Shown here: piece after piece, positions 1 to 7,644 of the stretch
Layout: each line of letters starts with the position of its first letter
How positions within the stretch are numbered: the first letter of the stretch is position 1
Assembly: GCF_004023625.1 (NCBI RefSeq)
Contig: NZ_ML137713.1
Span: 1 to 64,000 of the forward strand
Source of the DNA: Streptomyces cavernae
GTDB lineage: Bacteria > Actinomycetota > Actinomycetes > Streptomycetales > Streptomycetaceae
DNA: 64,000 bases
Direction of reading: 5' to 3'
Made by a program: the position numbers and the translations under genes
The notes under the pieces: generated by a model
Database searches by the model: none
What the model saw: only the letters and a program-made list of their open reading frames with translations
What the model was told of the DNA's origin: nothing

Positions 1-85
1 CGGCCACCACACGATCCACCAAACCCGGCGGATACACCCAGGTCAGCAGCCCTAACCCCGATAGCTCACCGACACTTGCAGACAC
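1..85 (-). CDS. IS4-family transposase, N-terminal fragment cut by the window edge
   Basis: Only the first 28 codons are present, reading leftward from a GTG at 85-83; the rest lies outside the window. The translation includes LGLLTWVYPPGLVDRVVA, which resembles the start of the N-terminal domain of IS4-type DDE transposases common in Streptomyces. It would catalyse cut-and-paste transposition. The catalytic DDE residues are not visible, so integrity cannot be judged. The terminal inverted repeat should lie just right of the start, within roughly 86-150, but I could not fix it by eye. The family call comes from a short match. Confidence 0.6.
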   Translation of the reverse strand, partial: MSASVGELSGLGLLTWVYPPGLVDRVVA

Positions 86-391
86 CCGAACCACCCCCGG
101 GACCACTGCACAGCAGCGTACGCCCGCGAGCTAAAACAACGGCATTGGGCCTAGGCGGCGAACTGCCGGGGACGCCAGGGCATGCTCAAGGACGGGCCGG
201 CATCCCAGCCCCTTCCGCGCTTCAGCGTCGTCCTGGCGCCGCATGTCCGTTGGCCGCAGCCGTACGAGAACAGAGTCGACTCGGCGGAACGCAGTCTCTT
301 CCCCTCCGATGTGCGCCACGTCTCATCCGCGAGCTGTCACACCGGATGTGCGGCCGGTGTCTCAATGCTGAGTCCATTGGAACGAGGAGAC
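86..391. other. Gene-free stretch between the transposase fragment and the oxidoreductase
   Basis: About 306 bases without a convincing gene. The left part should contain the end of the insertion sequence. A 62-codon leftward frame at 131-319 has no recognisable domain and is not annotated. The right part holds the promoter-like element described separately and the ribosome binding site GAGGAG just before 392. Confidence 0.5.
335..361 (+). promoter_or_regulatory. Candidate ECF41-type promoter of the oxidoreductase gene
   Basis: TGTCACA at 335-341 is followed after 16 bases by TGTC at 358-361, about 30 bases upstream of the oxidoreductase start. As I recall it, the ECF41 promoter consensus is TGTCACA, 16 bases, CGTC, so only one base differs. 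The neighbouring sigma factor gene at 1745 has ECF41 hallmarks, which fits a sigma factor driving its adjacent oxidoreductase. No experimental support is available here. Confidence 0.6.
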
Positions 392-1594
392 ATGATGAAC
401 GGGAACGTCGAGGTTGTTGTGATCGGCGGCGGGTACGGGGGCGTGACGGCGGCCAACAGTCTGGCTCGGCGCGACGGCGTTTCGGTGACCGTGGTCAATC
501 CGCGCCCCGACTTCGTCGAGCGAATCCGCCTGCACCAGCTCGTGACCGGCTCCGATGACGCCGTCGAGGGCTTCGGGAAGGTCATGGGCGGGAACGTACG
601 GCTGGTGGTCGACACCGCGACCCGGATCGACACTGCCGAGCGCCAGGTGTCGCTGGCGGGCGGTGGCACGGTCTCCTACGACTACCTCGTCTACGCGGTG
701 GGCAGCGGCGCCGCCGATCCCGGCGTACCCGGAGCGGTGGAGTTCGCTCATTGGGTGTCGGACCTCGAGGGGGCGGAACGACTGCGGTCGGCGCTGGCCG
801 CGACGCCCGCATCGGCTCCGGTGACCGTGGTCGGGGCCGGCCCGACCGGCCTGGAGACCGCCGCCGAGTTGGCGGAAGCGGGCCGCAAGGTCACCCTGGT
901 CTGCGGCAACGTGCTCGGCCCCTCCCTGCATGCCCGGGTCCGCCGCCCGGTGGCCCGTCGGCTCGCCAAGCTGGGTGTGACCGTCCTCGAAGGTCCCCGT
1001 GCGCAGGTGACGGAAGTGACACGCGACGCCGTACGGCTCGACGACGGCCGCGAGCTGCCCAGCGCGGTGACGATCTGGACCGCGGGATTCCGCGTTCCGG
1101 ACCTGGCCGCCCGCAGCGGGCTGCGCACCAACGCCGAAGGCCGCCTGGTCACCGATACGACGCTGACCAGTGTGGACGACGAGCGCATCGTCGCCGCTGG
1201 GGACGCGGGGGTGATGCCGGACCACCCGTTCCGGATGAGCTGCCAGGCCGCCGTGCAGTTGGGCCCCGCGGCCGCCGACACGATCCTGCGCCGGATCGCG
1301 GGGAAGAAAGCCGCTCCCGTGCGAATGTTCTTCGCCGGGCAGTGCCTCAGCCTCGGCCGAAACGAGGGCGTCACCCAGTTCTCCTACCCGAACGACAAGG
1401 TGAACGCGCTCCGCATCAGCGGGCGGCCCGGTGCCGTCGTCAAGGAGATCGCCTGTCGGTTCACGCTCAACAAGTTGGTGTCCGGGGCACGCAAGGCGAG
1501 TTCCCGCGCATCCCACGGCGACCACACCGACCGCCTGGAAACGCCTCAGCCGGAACACCGCACGAAGCCGTCCGACACTCGAGGCGCGGCCTAG
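392..1594 (+). CDS. FAD-dependent NAD(P)H oxidoreductase (NDH-2-like)
   Basis: 400 residues. A dinucleotide-binding motif begins at the N-terminus (VVVIGGGYGGV), and a second one for NAD(P)H is in VTVVGAGPTGLETAAELAEAG near the middle, giving the two-Rossmann layout of the pyridine nucleotide-disulfide oxidoreductase family. The C-terminal part has the conserved AAGDAG flavin-binding stretch. No CxxxxC disulfide pair is seen, so it is more like type II NADH dehydrogenase than glutathione reductase. The start at 392 is preceded by GAGGAG; a longer upstream frame has no ribosome site. Its neighbour is an ECF41 sigma factor, a group typically encoded beside an oxidoreductase, epimerase or carboxymuconolactone decarboxylase. 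Substrate unknown. Confidence 0.85.
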   Translation: MMNGNVEVVVIGGGYGGVTAANSLARRDGVSVTVVNPRPDFVERIRLHQLVTGSDDAVEGFGKVMGGNVRLVVDTATRIDTAERQVSLAGGGTVSYDYLVYAVGSGAADPGVPGAVEFAHWVSDLEGAERLRSALAATPASAPVTVVGAGPTGLETAAELAEAGRKVTLVCGNVLGPSLHARVRRPVARRLAKLGVTVLEGPRAQVTEVTRDAVRLDDGRELPSAVTIWTAGFRVPDLAARSGLRTNAEGRLVTDTTLTSVDDERIVAAGDAGVMPDHPFRMSCQAAVQLGPAAADTILRRIAGKKAAPVRMFFAGQCLSLGRNEGVTQFSYPNDKVNALRISGRPGAVVKEIACRFTLNKLVSGARKASSRASHGDHTDRLETPQPEHRTKPSDTRGAA

Positions 1595-1617
1595 CCGCCA
1601 AGTCGCCACCTTGGACC

Positions 1618-1656
1618 GGACCGGTCGGTCCGGCCCAAGGCCGGACCGACCGGTCC
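1618..1656. terminator. 18-bp perfect hairpin between oxidoreductase and sigma factor
   Basis: An 18-base arm at 1618-1635 pairs perfectly with 1639-1656 around a 3-base loop (CAA). There is no T-run, but GC-rich hairpins without U-tracts are common Streptomyces terminators. It lies 24 bases after the oxidoreductase stop and about 90 before the sigma factor start, suggesting the two genes are not simply one transcript. Confidence 0.7.
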
Positions 1657-1744
1657 GGCCCAAGTCCCGTCTTTAGAACGGCTGCATGTTCCACGGCCTG
1701 CGTCCGGCTTGTGGGGCCGACCGCGAGAGAGTGAAGCGCACGAC

Positions 1745-2641
1745 ATGAACGACCACGTCACCGACCCCGCGACCGAGGCCTTCGTCGCCCACCGTGACCT
1801 GCTGTTCACCGTGGCCTACGAGATGCTCGGATCCGCGGCGGACGCCGAGGACGTCCTCCAGGAGGCCTGGCTGCGGTGGGCCGAGGTCGACCTGGCGCAG
1901 GTGCGGGACCAGCGCGCCTATCTGGTGCGGGTCACGACCCGGCAAGCACTCAACCGGCTACGCGCCCTGAAACGGAGCAAGGAGGCCTACGTCGGTCCCT
2001 GGCTGCCCGAGCCCCTGCTCACCGCGCCGGACGTGGCCGAGGACGTCGAACTGTCCGAGAACCTGTCGCTGGCACTCATGTTCATCCTCGAAACCCTCTC
2101 ACCGACCGAACGCGCCGTCTTCGTGCTGCGCGAGGTCTTCGACATCGGCTACGACGACATCGCGGCCGCGATCGGCAAAAGCCCCGCCGCCGCACGCCAG
2201 ATCGCCCACCGCGCCCGTCGGCACGTCGACGCCCGCCGGCCGCGCACACCCGTCTCCCCGGAAGAGATCCGGGCAACGCTGAATTCGTTCCAACGCGCGC
2301 TCGAGACCGGGGACTTGCATGGCCTGCTCCACGTACTCGCCCCGGACGTTGTTTTCGTCAGCGACGGCGGCGGCCTCAAGCTGGCGGCTCTGCGGCCGGT
2401 CGTCGGCGCCGACAAGGTGCTCCGTTACATGGCCGGCAGTGTCGACAAGGCCGGCGGCACCTTCACCAGTGAGCCCACGACGGTCAACGGCAACCCCGGA
2501 CTCATCCTGCGCGTGGATGGCGTGATCGACGGCGTGTTGGCCTTCCGGGTTGAGAACGCCCGCGTCACCGGCCTCTACTACGTCCGCAACCCCGAGAAGC
2601 TCACCCGCGTTGAGGCCGAGACCCCCCTCACCTCCCGCTGA
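1745..2641 (+). CDS. sigJ: RNA polymerase ECF sigma factor, SigJ/ECF41 type with SnoaL-like C-terminal domain
   Basis: 298 residues, longer than a minimal ECF factor (about 180). Region 2 spans residues 12-75 (DAEDVLQEAW at 33-42) and region 4 about 110-160. The linker carries WLPEPL (86-91). The C-terminal extension (about 175-298) is a SnoaL-like domain with DGGG (207-210) and NPEKL (282-286). These match the linker, DGGG and NPDKL motifs described for ECF41, where the extension controls activity in place of a separate anti-sigma factor. No anti-sigma gene is adjacent, as expected. The start is the ATG at 1745; an upstream in-frame codon at 1709 lacks a ribosome site. Likely target: the oxidoreductase promoter at 335-361. 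Confidence 0.85.
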   Translation: MNDHVTDPATEAFVAHRDLLFTVAYEMLGSAADAEDVLQEAWLRWAEVDLAQVRDQRAYLVRVTTRQALNRLRALKRSKEAYVGPWLPEPLLTAPDVAEDVELSENLSLALMFILETLSPTERAVFVLREVFDIGYDDIAAAIGKSPAAARQIAHRARRHVDARRPRTPVSPEEIRATLNSFQRALETGDLHGLLHVLAPDVVFVSDGGGLKLAALRPVVGADKVLRYMAGSVDKAGGTFTSEPTTVNGNPGLILRVDGVIDGVLAFRVENARVTGLYYVRNPEKLTRVEAETPLTSR

Positions 2642-2699
2642 CCGTCCCAGTGCCTGCCGAAAACCTCATCCGCCCTGGTGGGAGGCGGTTTGCGGAGTG

Positions 2700-2771
2700 C
2701 GCCGCAGTATGGCGGTGTAGAGGACGCCCCGGACGTCGCTCCTTGACGGGCAAACGTTGCCTGCCGCGGCA
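2700..2771. mobile_element. Partial CTAG-type MITE, right end only
   Basis: The stretch ending ...GCAACGTTGCCTGCC-type terminus at 2771 matches the right ends of the elements at 11017-11206 and 44473-44678 (GACGGGCAAACGTTGCC and GCGGCA are shared). It is followed by CTAC, close to the CTAG seen at other copies. A degenerate left end may sit at 2651 (CCAG then TGCCTGCCG), but I could not align it convincingly. Confidence 0.5.
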
Positions 2772-2778
2772 CTACTGT

Positions 2779-2943
2779 AGGGGGTGTTTGGAAAGTCCTG
2801 CGCGGTGCCCGCGGTGTCCGGTGCGTGCTCTCGGCGTGCCGGACGAAAGCCCTCGTACTGGACGTACTTGGGCTTTCGGCCGGTGCGGCGAGAGTGCGTG
2901 CCGGGCGCCGTGGGTGCTGTGCGGGACTTTCGAAACACCCCCT
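2779..2943. mobile_element. Palindromic MITE-like element with AGGGGGTGTTT ends
   Basis: The left end AGGGGGTGTTTGGAAAGTCC at 2779-2798 reappears inverted, with few changes, at 2924-2943. The 165-base interval contains a second nested palindrome around TACTGGACGTACTT flanked by GAAAGCCC and GGGCTTTC. This core is the same as in the CTAG-type elements although the ends differ. No transposase frame is inside, so it can only be a non-autonomous element or a structural repeat. Confidence 0.65.
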
Positions 2944-3029
2944 AGCGGCTTGGGGAGCCGATGAAGGAGCGCGGCCAGGTAGGGCAGTCGCAACAGCACG
3001 ATCCACCAACCTGACCCGCTCATCCCGCG

Positions 3030-3062
3030 ATCACTGGACCTTTCCGGCGATCACTGGACCTT
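3030..3062 (+). repeat. Two direct copies of a 14-base sequence
   Basis: CGATCACTGGACCTT occurs twice about 20 bases apart. The spacing and match suggest either a duplicated binding site or a remnant of an old insertion. No neighbouring gene explains it. Confidence 0.5.
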
Positions 3063-3358
3063 CGCGTCAATCTGCAGGTCACAGACCATGGATGGGCTTT
3101 TCGGCACCCGCAGGCGTGCGGTGGCGCGCTTCCTGGCTTGGTCAGCCTGGCGGCCGTCCTGTCGTACGGCTCCCGGAGGTCATCCATCCTCACCCGTCCA
3201 GACTTTGTCCTGTGTGTGGAAAAAGAAGACCTAAATCCTGAGTAAGTACTTCCCAGTCTGGAAAATCGTTGTTACGTTCCTCTCCGAAAGCCTGACGGCG
3301 CAGTCGTCGGAAACAGGCGCCCGGGTCCCCAGCCGTGGGTGAGGGGAGAGGAGGGATC

Positions 3359-4549
3359 GTGAGACGGATGACTGCTCGACCTGAGAACGCGCACCAGGCG
3401 CGGCTGCTTCGTCTACTGCGTGACAACGGGTCCAACTCTCGTGCCCAGTTGGGTGATCTGGTGGACCTGTCCCGTTCGAAGCTGGCCGTCGAAGTGGACC
3501 GGCTGCTGGAGACGGGGCTGGTTGTCGCGGACGGGCTGGCCCCCTCCCGGGGCGGCCGGCGGTCGCACAACATCCGGCTCGCGCCGACGCTGCGTTTCCT
3601 CGGTGTCGACATCGGCGCCACGTCGATCGATGTCGCCGTGACGAATGCGGAGCTGGAGGTCCTGGGACATCTGAATCAACCGATGGACGTCCGGGAGGGC
3701 CCGGTGGCGGTCTTCGAGCAGGTGCTGTCGATGGCTGCCAAGCTGAAGGCCTCCGGTGTCGCGGAGGGCTTCGACGGCGCCGGCATCGGCGTCCCGGGGC
3801 CGGTCCGCTTCCCCGAAGGCGTGCCGGTCGCGCCGCCGATCATGCCGGGCTGGGACGGCTTCCCGGTCCGGGAGGCACTCAGCCAGGAACTGGGCTGCCC
3901 CGTCATGGTCGACAACGACGTGAACCTGATGGCGATGGGGGAGCAGCACGCGGGCGTCGCCCGCTCCGTGCGAGACTTCCTCTGCGTCAAGATCGGCACC
4001 GGCATCGGCTGCGGCATCGTCGTCGGTGGCGAGGTCTACCGGGGAACGACCGGCAGCGCCGGCGACATCGGCCATATCCAGGTGGAACCGGGAGGCCGCG
4101 CCTGTGTGTGCGGCAACCGGGGCTGCCTGGAGGCCCACTTCAGCGGTGCCGCGTTGGCCGGTGACGCGGAGCAGGCCGCGCGTGAGGGCCGGTCGGTTCA
4201 GCTTGCTGCCCGGCTGGAGACAGCCGGACGTCTGACGGCCGAGGATGTGTCGGCTGCCGCGGCAGCAGGGGACGCGGTAGCCCTGGAGCTGATTCGGGAG
4301 GGCGGGAAGCGTCTGGGGCAGGTCATCGCCGGGCTTGTCAGTTTCTTCAATCCGGGGCTGGTGGTGATCGGCGGCGGTGTGACCGGGCTCGGGCACACGT
4401 TGCTGGCCAGCGTTCGGACCCAGGTGTACCGGCAGTCGTTGCCGCTGGCCACGAACAACCTGCCGATCGTGCTGGGTGAGTTGGGACCGGCGGCCGGAGC
4501 CATCGGCGCGGCCCGGCTCATCAGCGACCACGTCTTCTCACCGGCCTGA
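3359..4549 (+). CDS. ROK-family transcriptional regulator of the sugar locus
   Basis: 396 residues. An N-terminal winged helix-turn-helix (about 5-65) precedes a ROK/actin-like sugar-binding fold. Visible motifs are DIGATS (phosphate-1 loop) and CVCGNRGCLE, the ROK zinc motif CxCGxxGCxE with all three cysteines. The GTG at 3359 is taken as start because GGAGG lies just before it; the ATG at 3368 is also possible. It reads in the same direction as the ABC transporter genes downstream, like rok7B7 before xylFGH in S. coelicolor, so it most likely represses that transporter until a sugar binds. The identity of the ligand cannot be read from sequence. Confidence 0.85.
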   Translation: MRRMTARPENAHQARLLRLLRDNGSNSRAQLGDLVDLSRSKLAVEVDRLLETGLVVADGLAPSRGGRRSHNIRLAPTLRFLGVDIGATSIDVAVTNAELEVLGHLNQPMDVREGPVAVFEQVLSMAAKLKASGVAEGFDGAGIGVPGPVRFPEGVPVAPPIMPGWDGFPVREALSQELGCPVMVDNDVNLMAMGEQHAGVARSVRDFLCVKIGTGIGCGIVVGGEVYRGTTGSAGDIGHIQVEPGGRACVCGNRGCLEAHFSGAALAGDAEQAAREGRSVQLAARLETAGRLTAEDVSAAAAAGDAVALELIREGGKRLGQVIAGLVSFFNPGLVVIGGGVTGLGHTLLASVRTQVYRQSLPLATNNLPIVLGELGPAAGAIGAARLISDHVFSPA

Positions 4550-4994
4550 CCGCTGCCCGACCCCGTCGGCAACGAACCACCACTCGCGCCACAATCCGCG
4601 TGGCGTCAGTCCAACCAAGCGTCACTGCAACACCATCGGCGTCACCGACACACCACTGCGCCTCGAGAACCCCATGGCGCCTTCGCAACACCCGTAGAGC
4701 CGACGCAACACCCGTAGAGCCGACGCAACACCCGTAGAGCCGACGCAACACCCGTAGAGCCGACGCAACACCAGTAGAGCCGTCGCAACACCCAAAGCAC
4801 CGCCGTAACCACCGCTTGACGCGTCGGCGGCCGGCTCCCACCCCTGCCTGGCTGCCGGGCCATTGGGCCTGCCCTGCTCAGCCCGTACGCCCCGGCGCAC
4901 CCGACGCCAGGGGCTTCCCAGAGCCGCCCATGCATGCGAACCACCCTGTACAGCCCTGCCCGCTCACGGCCCGCACCCGCCGAGGGGATTCCTC
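4550..4994. other. 445-base intergenic region before the ABC transporter
   Basis: Contains no supported gene. Its main content is the 20-bp tandem repeat at 4681-4800. The remaining DNA must hold the transporter promoter, which I could not place with confidence. Confidence 0.5.
4681..4800 (+). repeat. Six tandem copies of a 20-bp unit
   Basis: The unit CGACGCAACACCCGTAGAGC is repeated exactly every 20 bases: three perfect copies (4701-4760) and three variants (4681-4700, 4761-4780, 4781-4800). 20 bp is close to two helical turns, so equivalent bases face the same side of the DNA. There are no unique spacers, so it is not CRISPR. It sits between the ROK gene and the transporter operon. Confidence 0.9.
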
Positions 4995-6518
4995 ATGGCA
5001 CCACAACCACCCCTGCTCACCATGTCCGGTATCACCAAGTCGTTCCCGGGTGTCCGCGCCCTGGACGGTGTGGACCTCGAGGTCCAGGCCGGGGAAGTCC
5101 ATTGCCTCCTCGGCCAGAACGGGGCCGGCAAGTCCACTTTGATCAAAGTGCTCGCCGGGGCTCACCAGCCCGACAGCGGTGAGATCACCTGGCGGGACGA
5201 GCCCGTGACCTTGGGGTCGCCGATCGCCGCCATGCGTCTCGGCATCGCCACCATCTACCAGGAACTCGATCTGATCGAGGGGCTGTCCGTCGCCGAGAAC
5301 GTCTTCCTCGGGCACGAACCCACCTCCGCCGGGTTCGTCGTGCGCGGCTCCGCCGCCCGTACGGCGACCGCGGAGTTGCTGAAACGTCTGGGGCACCCGG
5401 AGATCGATCCGACGCGGCTCGTCGGCGACCTGTCCGCAGCGCAGCAGCAGATCGTCTCCATGGCCCGCGCGCTGTCCCACGAGGTCCGGTTGATCGTGAT
5501 GGACGAGCCGTCGGCGGCCCTCGACCCCGAAGAGGTGGACAACCTCTTCAGGATCGTGGGCGATCTGACGGCTGACGGCGTCGCCGTCATCTACATCTCC
5601 CACCGCCTTGAGGAGATCCGACGCATCGGCGACCGGGTCACGGTCCTGAAGGAGGGCCGGTCGGTCGCGGGCGGGCTGCCTGCCAAGTCGACGCCGACCC
5701 ATGAGGTCGTGGCCCTGATGACCGGGCGGAACGTGGAGTACGTCTTCCCCGAGCGCCCTGAGGCCGGGTTCGCCGCGGGGAGGGAACCGGTGCTGACGGT
5801 CGAGGGGCTGACCCGGCGAGGGGAGTTCGCGCCCGTCGATCTGGAGCTGCGGCCCGGTGAGATCGTCGGTCTGGCCGGGCTCGTCGGGTCCGGGCGCAGC
5901 GAGATCCTGGAGACCATCTACGGGGCCCGTAAGCCCGACGGCGGCCGCGTCCTCGTCGACGGCACCCCCCTGCGCCCCGGCAGTGTCCGCGCCGCCGTCC
6001 GCGCCGGCATCGGCCTCGCGCCCGAGGAACGCAAGGCGCAGGGCCTGCTGATGCTGGAGTCCGTCAGCAGCAACGTCTCGGTCTCCACCCTGTCCCGGTT
6101 CGCCCGCGCGGGCTGGCTCGACCGGCGTGCCGAGCGAGCCGCGGCGCACCAGGCGGTTCGTGAACTGTCCCTGCGGCCGGACAATCCCGACGCCGCGATC
6201 AGGACCCTGTCCGGCGGCAACCAGCAGAAGGCGGTGCTCGCACGCTGGCTGTTGCGAGGTTGCAAGGTGCTGCTGCTGGACGAGCCGACCAGGGGTGTCG
6301 ACATCGGCGCCCGGGCGGAGCTCTACGCAGTGATTCGCCGGCTGGCCGACGAGGGCCTGGCCGTACTTCTCGTGTCCAGTGAGGTGCCCGAAGTCCTGGG
6401 TCTCGCCGACCGGGTGCTCGTGCTCCGTGAAGGCAGCGTCGTGCACACGGCGGATGCCCGTGAGCTCGACGAGCACCGTGTACTTGATCTTGTGATGGAA
6501 GGGAGCCTGACGCCATGA
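4995..6518 (+). CDS. Sugar ABC transporter ATP-binding protein (RbsA/MglA type, two ATPase domains)
   Basis: 507 residues with two fused nucleotide-binding domains, the CUT2 monosaccharide-importer layout. Domain 1 has Walker A GQNGAGKST (40-48), signature LSAAQQQ and Walker B LIVMDEPS. Domain 2 has the degenerate Walker A (GLVGSGRSE) usual in this family, signature LSGGNQQK and Walker B VLLLDEPTRGVD. The start at 4995 aligns with the first domain; the longer upstream frame is repeat-derived. It overlaps the permease gene by four bases (ATGA at 6515-6518). It powers uptake of a pentose, hexose or polyol through the permease and lipoprotein encoded next. Confidence 0.9.
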   Translation: MAPQPPLLTMSGITKSFPGVRALDGVDLEVQAGEVHCLLGQNGAGKSTLIKVLAGAHQPDSGEITWRDEPVTLGSPIAAMRLGIATIYQELDLIEGLSVAENVFLGHEPTSAGFVVRGSAARTATAELLKRLGHPEIDPTRLVGDLSAAQQQIVSMARALSHEVRLIVMDEPSAALDPEEVDNLFRIVGDLTADGVAVIYISHRLEEIRRIGDRVTVLKEGRSVAGGLPAKSTPTHEVVALMTGRNVEYVFPERPEAGFAAGREPVLTVEGLTRRGEFAPVDLELRPGEIVGLAGLVGSGRSEILETIYGARKPDGGRVLVDGTPLRPGSVRAAVRAGIGLAPEERKAQGLLMLESVSSNVSVSTLSRFARAGWLDRRAERAAAHQAVRELSLRPDNPDAAIRTLSGGNQQKAVLARWLLRGCKVLLLDEPTRGVDIGARAELYAVIRRLADEGLAVLLVSSEVPEVLGLADRVLVLREGSVVHTADARELDEHRVLDLVMEGSLTP

Positions 6519-7543
6519 CGCAGCCGGCCACTGCGGCGCAGCAGGAAGCGCCGACGTCCGCCGCCGAGTCCGCGGGGACCCAGGAGAGTTCGCGCCGACT
6601 CGGTCTGCGGTGGGACGTGCGCAGTCTGTCCTTGCTCGGAGTCCTCGCCGTCCTCGTCGCGGTCGGTGGGATCACCGCACCGGACGAGTTCCTGGCGACG
6701 AGCAATCTTCAGCTCGTCCTCACCCAGGCGTCCGTGATCGGTGTCGTCACCGTCGGCATGACGTTCGTCATCACCAGCGGCGGGATCGACCTGTCGGTCG
6801 GCGCGATCGTGGCGCTCGCCTCGGTGTGGGCGACGACCGTGGCCACACAGGAGTTCGGCTTCGCGGGCATCCTCTTCACAGCCGTGATCGTCGGTGTGGG
6901 CTGTGGTCTCGTGAACGGTCTACTGATCGCCTACGGCAGGATGGTGCCGTTCATCGCGACGCTGGCCATGCTCGCCTCCGCCCGGGGCCTGGCGTTGCAG
7001 ATCACGGACGGCAGCACCCAGATCGTCTCCGTCGAATCAGTGCTCGATCTCGGTGCCAGGGACGCCTACATCCTCGGCATCCCGCCCCTCGTCCTGATAT
7101 TCGCCGCGGTCACCGTCATCGGCTGGCTGCTGCTCAACCGCACCACCTTCGGCCGCCGCACCGTCGCGGTCGGCGGCAACGCGGAAGCGGCACGCCTCGC
7201 CGGCATCGACGTCCGCCGCCAGCGCCTGTATCTGTACCTGCTGTCCGGACTGTGCTGCGGTATCGCCGCGTTCATGCTGATCGTGCTCGCCGGCTCGGGG
7301 CAGAACACCAACGGCAACCTCTACGAGCTGGACGCCATCGCCGCGGCGATCATCGGCGGCACACTCCTCAGCGGAGGACGCGGCACCGTCATCGGCTCGG
7401 TCCTCGGTGTTCTGATCTTCACCACGATCACCAACATCTTCGCCCTGAACAACCTCGAGACCGCTGTCCAGCAGATCGCGAAGGGCGCCATCATCGTCGC
7501 CGCCGTCCTGGTCCAGCGCCGCTCGCTGCACGGCGACGCCTGA
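6515..7543 (+). CDS. Sugar ABC transporter permease (RbsC type)
   Basis: 342 residues with about eight to ten hydrophobic helices and a charged N-terminal tail of about 35 residues. The conserved CUT2 permease motif is visible in TSGGIDLSVGAIVAL, and the EAARLAGIDV stretch matches the cytoplasmic loop that contacts the ATPase. It would act as a homodimer in the membrane. It is translationally coupled to the ATPase gene by the ATGA overlap, and the binding protein follows after 100 bases. Confidence 0.9.
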   Translation: MTQPATAAQQEAPTSAAESAGTQESSRRLGLRWDVRSLSLLGVLAVLVAVGGITAPDEFLATSNLQLVLTQASVIGVVTVGMTFVITSGGIDLSVGAIVALASVWATTVATQEFGFAGILFTAVIVGVGCGLVNGLLIAYGRMVPFIATLAMLASARGLALQITDGSTQIVSVESVLDLGARDAYILGIPPLVLIFAAVTVIGWLLLNRTTFGRRTVAVGGNAEAARLAGIDVRRQRLYLYLLSGLCCGIAAFMLIVLAGSGQNTNGNLYELDAIAAAIIGGTLLSGGRGTVIGSVLGVLIFTTITNIFALNNLETAVQQIAKGAIIVAAVLVQRRSLHGDA

Positions 7544-7644
7544 CGCCGTGCCGCACACCGCCGGACGGCGGCCCTGACACCGCCGTCCGGCACCCCCGCA
7601 TCCTCCATCTGACGCACACCGCCCAGTCGAAGGGTCGATCCGCC

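Larger units (their letters stand above)
2642..3358. other. 717-base gene-free region with palindromic repeats
   Basis: No frame has a recognisable domain. It holds the right end of a MITE-like element (ending near 2771), a second palindromic element (2779-2943), a pair of direct repeats (3030-3062) and the AT-richer leader of the ROK gene (about 3200-3358). Confidence 0.6.

Noticed and set aside
131..319. 62-codon leftward gene near the transposase fragment
   Set aside because: No domain, no clear ribosome binding site and overlap with the ECF41 promoter region start; support is too weak.
362..1663. 433-codon leftward frame opposite the FAD oxidoreductase
   Set aside because: It lies wholly antisense to a gene with clear domains, has no homologous motifs and arises from GC-rich codon bias.
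4681..4800. CRISPR array
   Set aside because: Units are directly adjacent with no unique spacers, and no cas gene is present.
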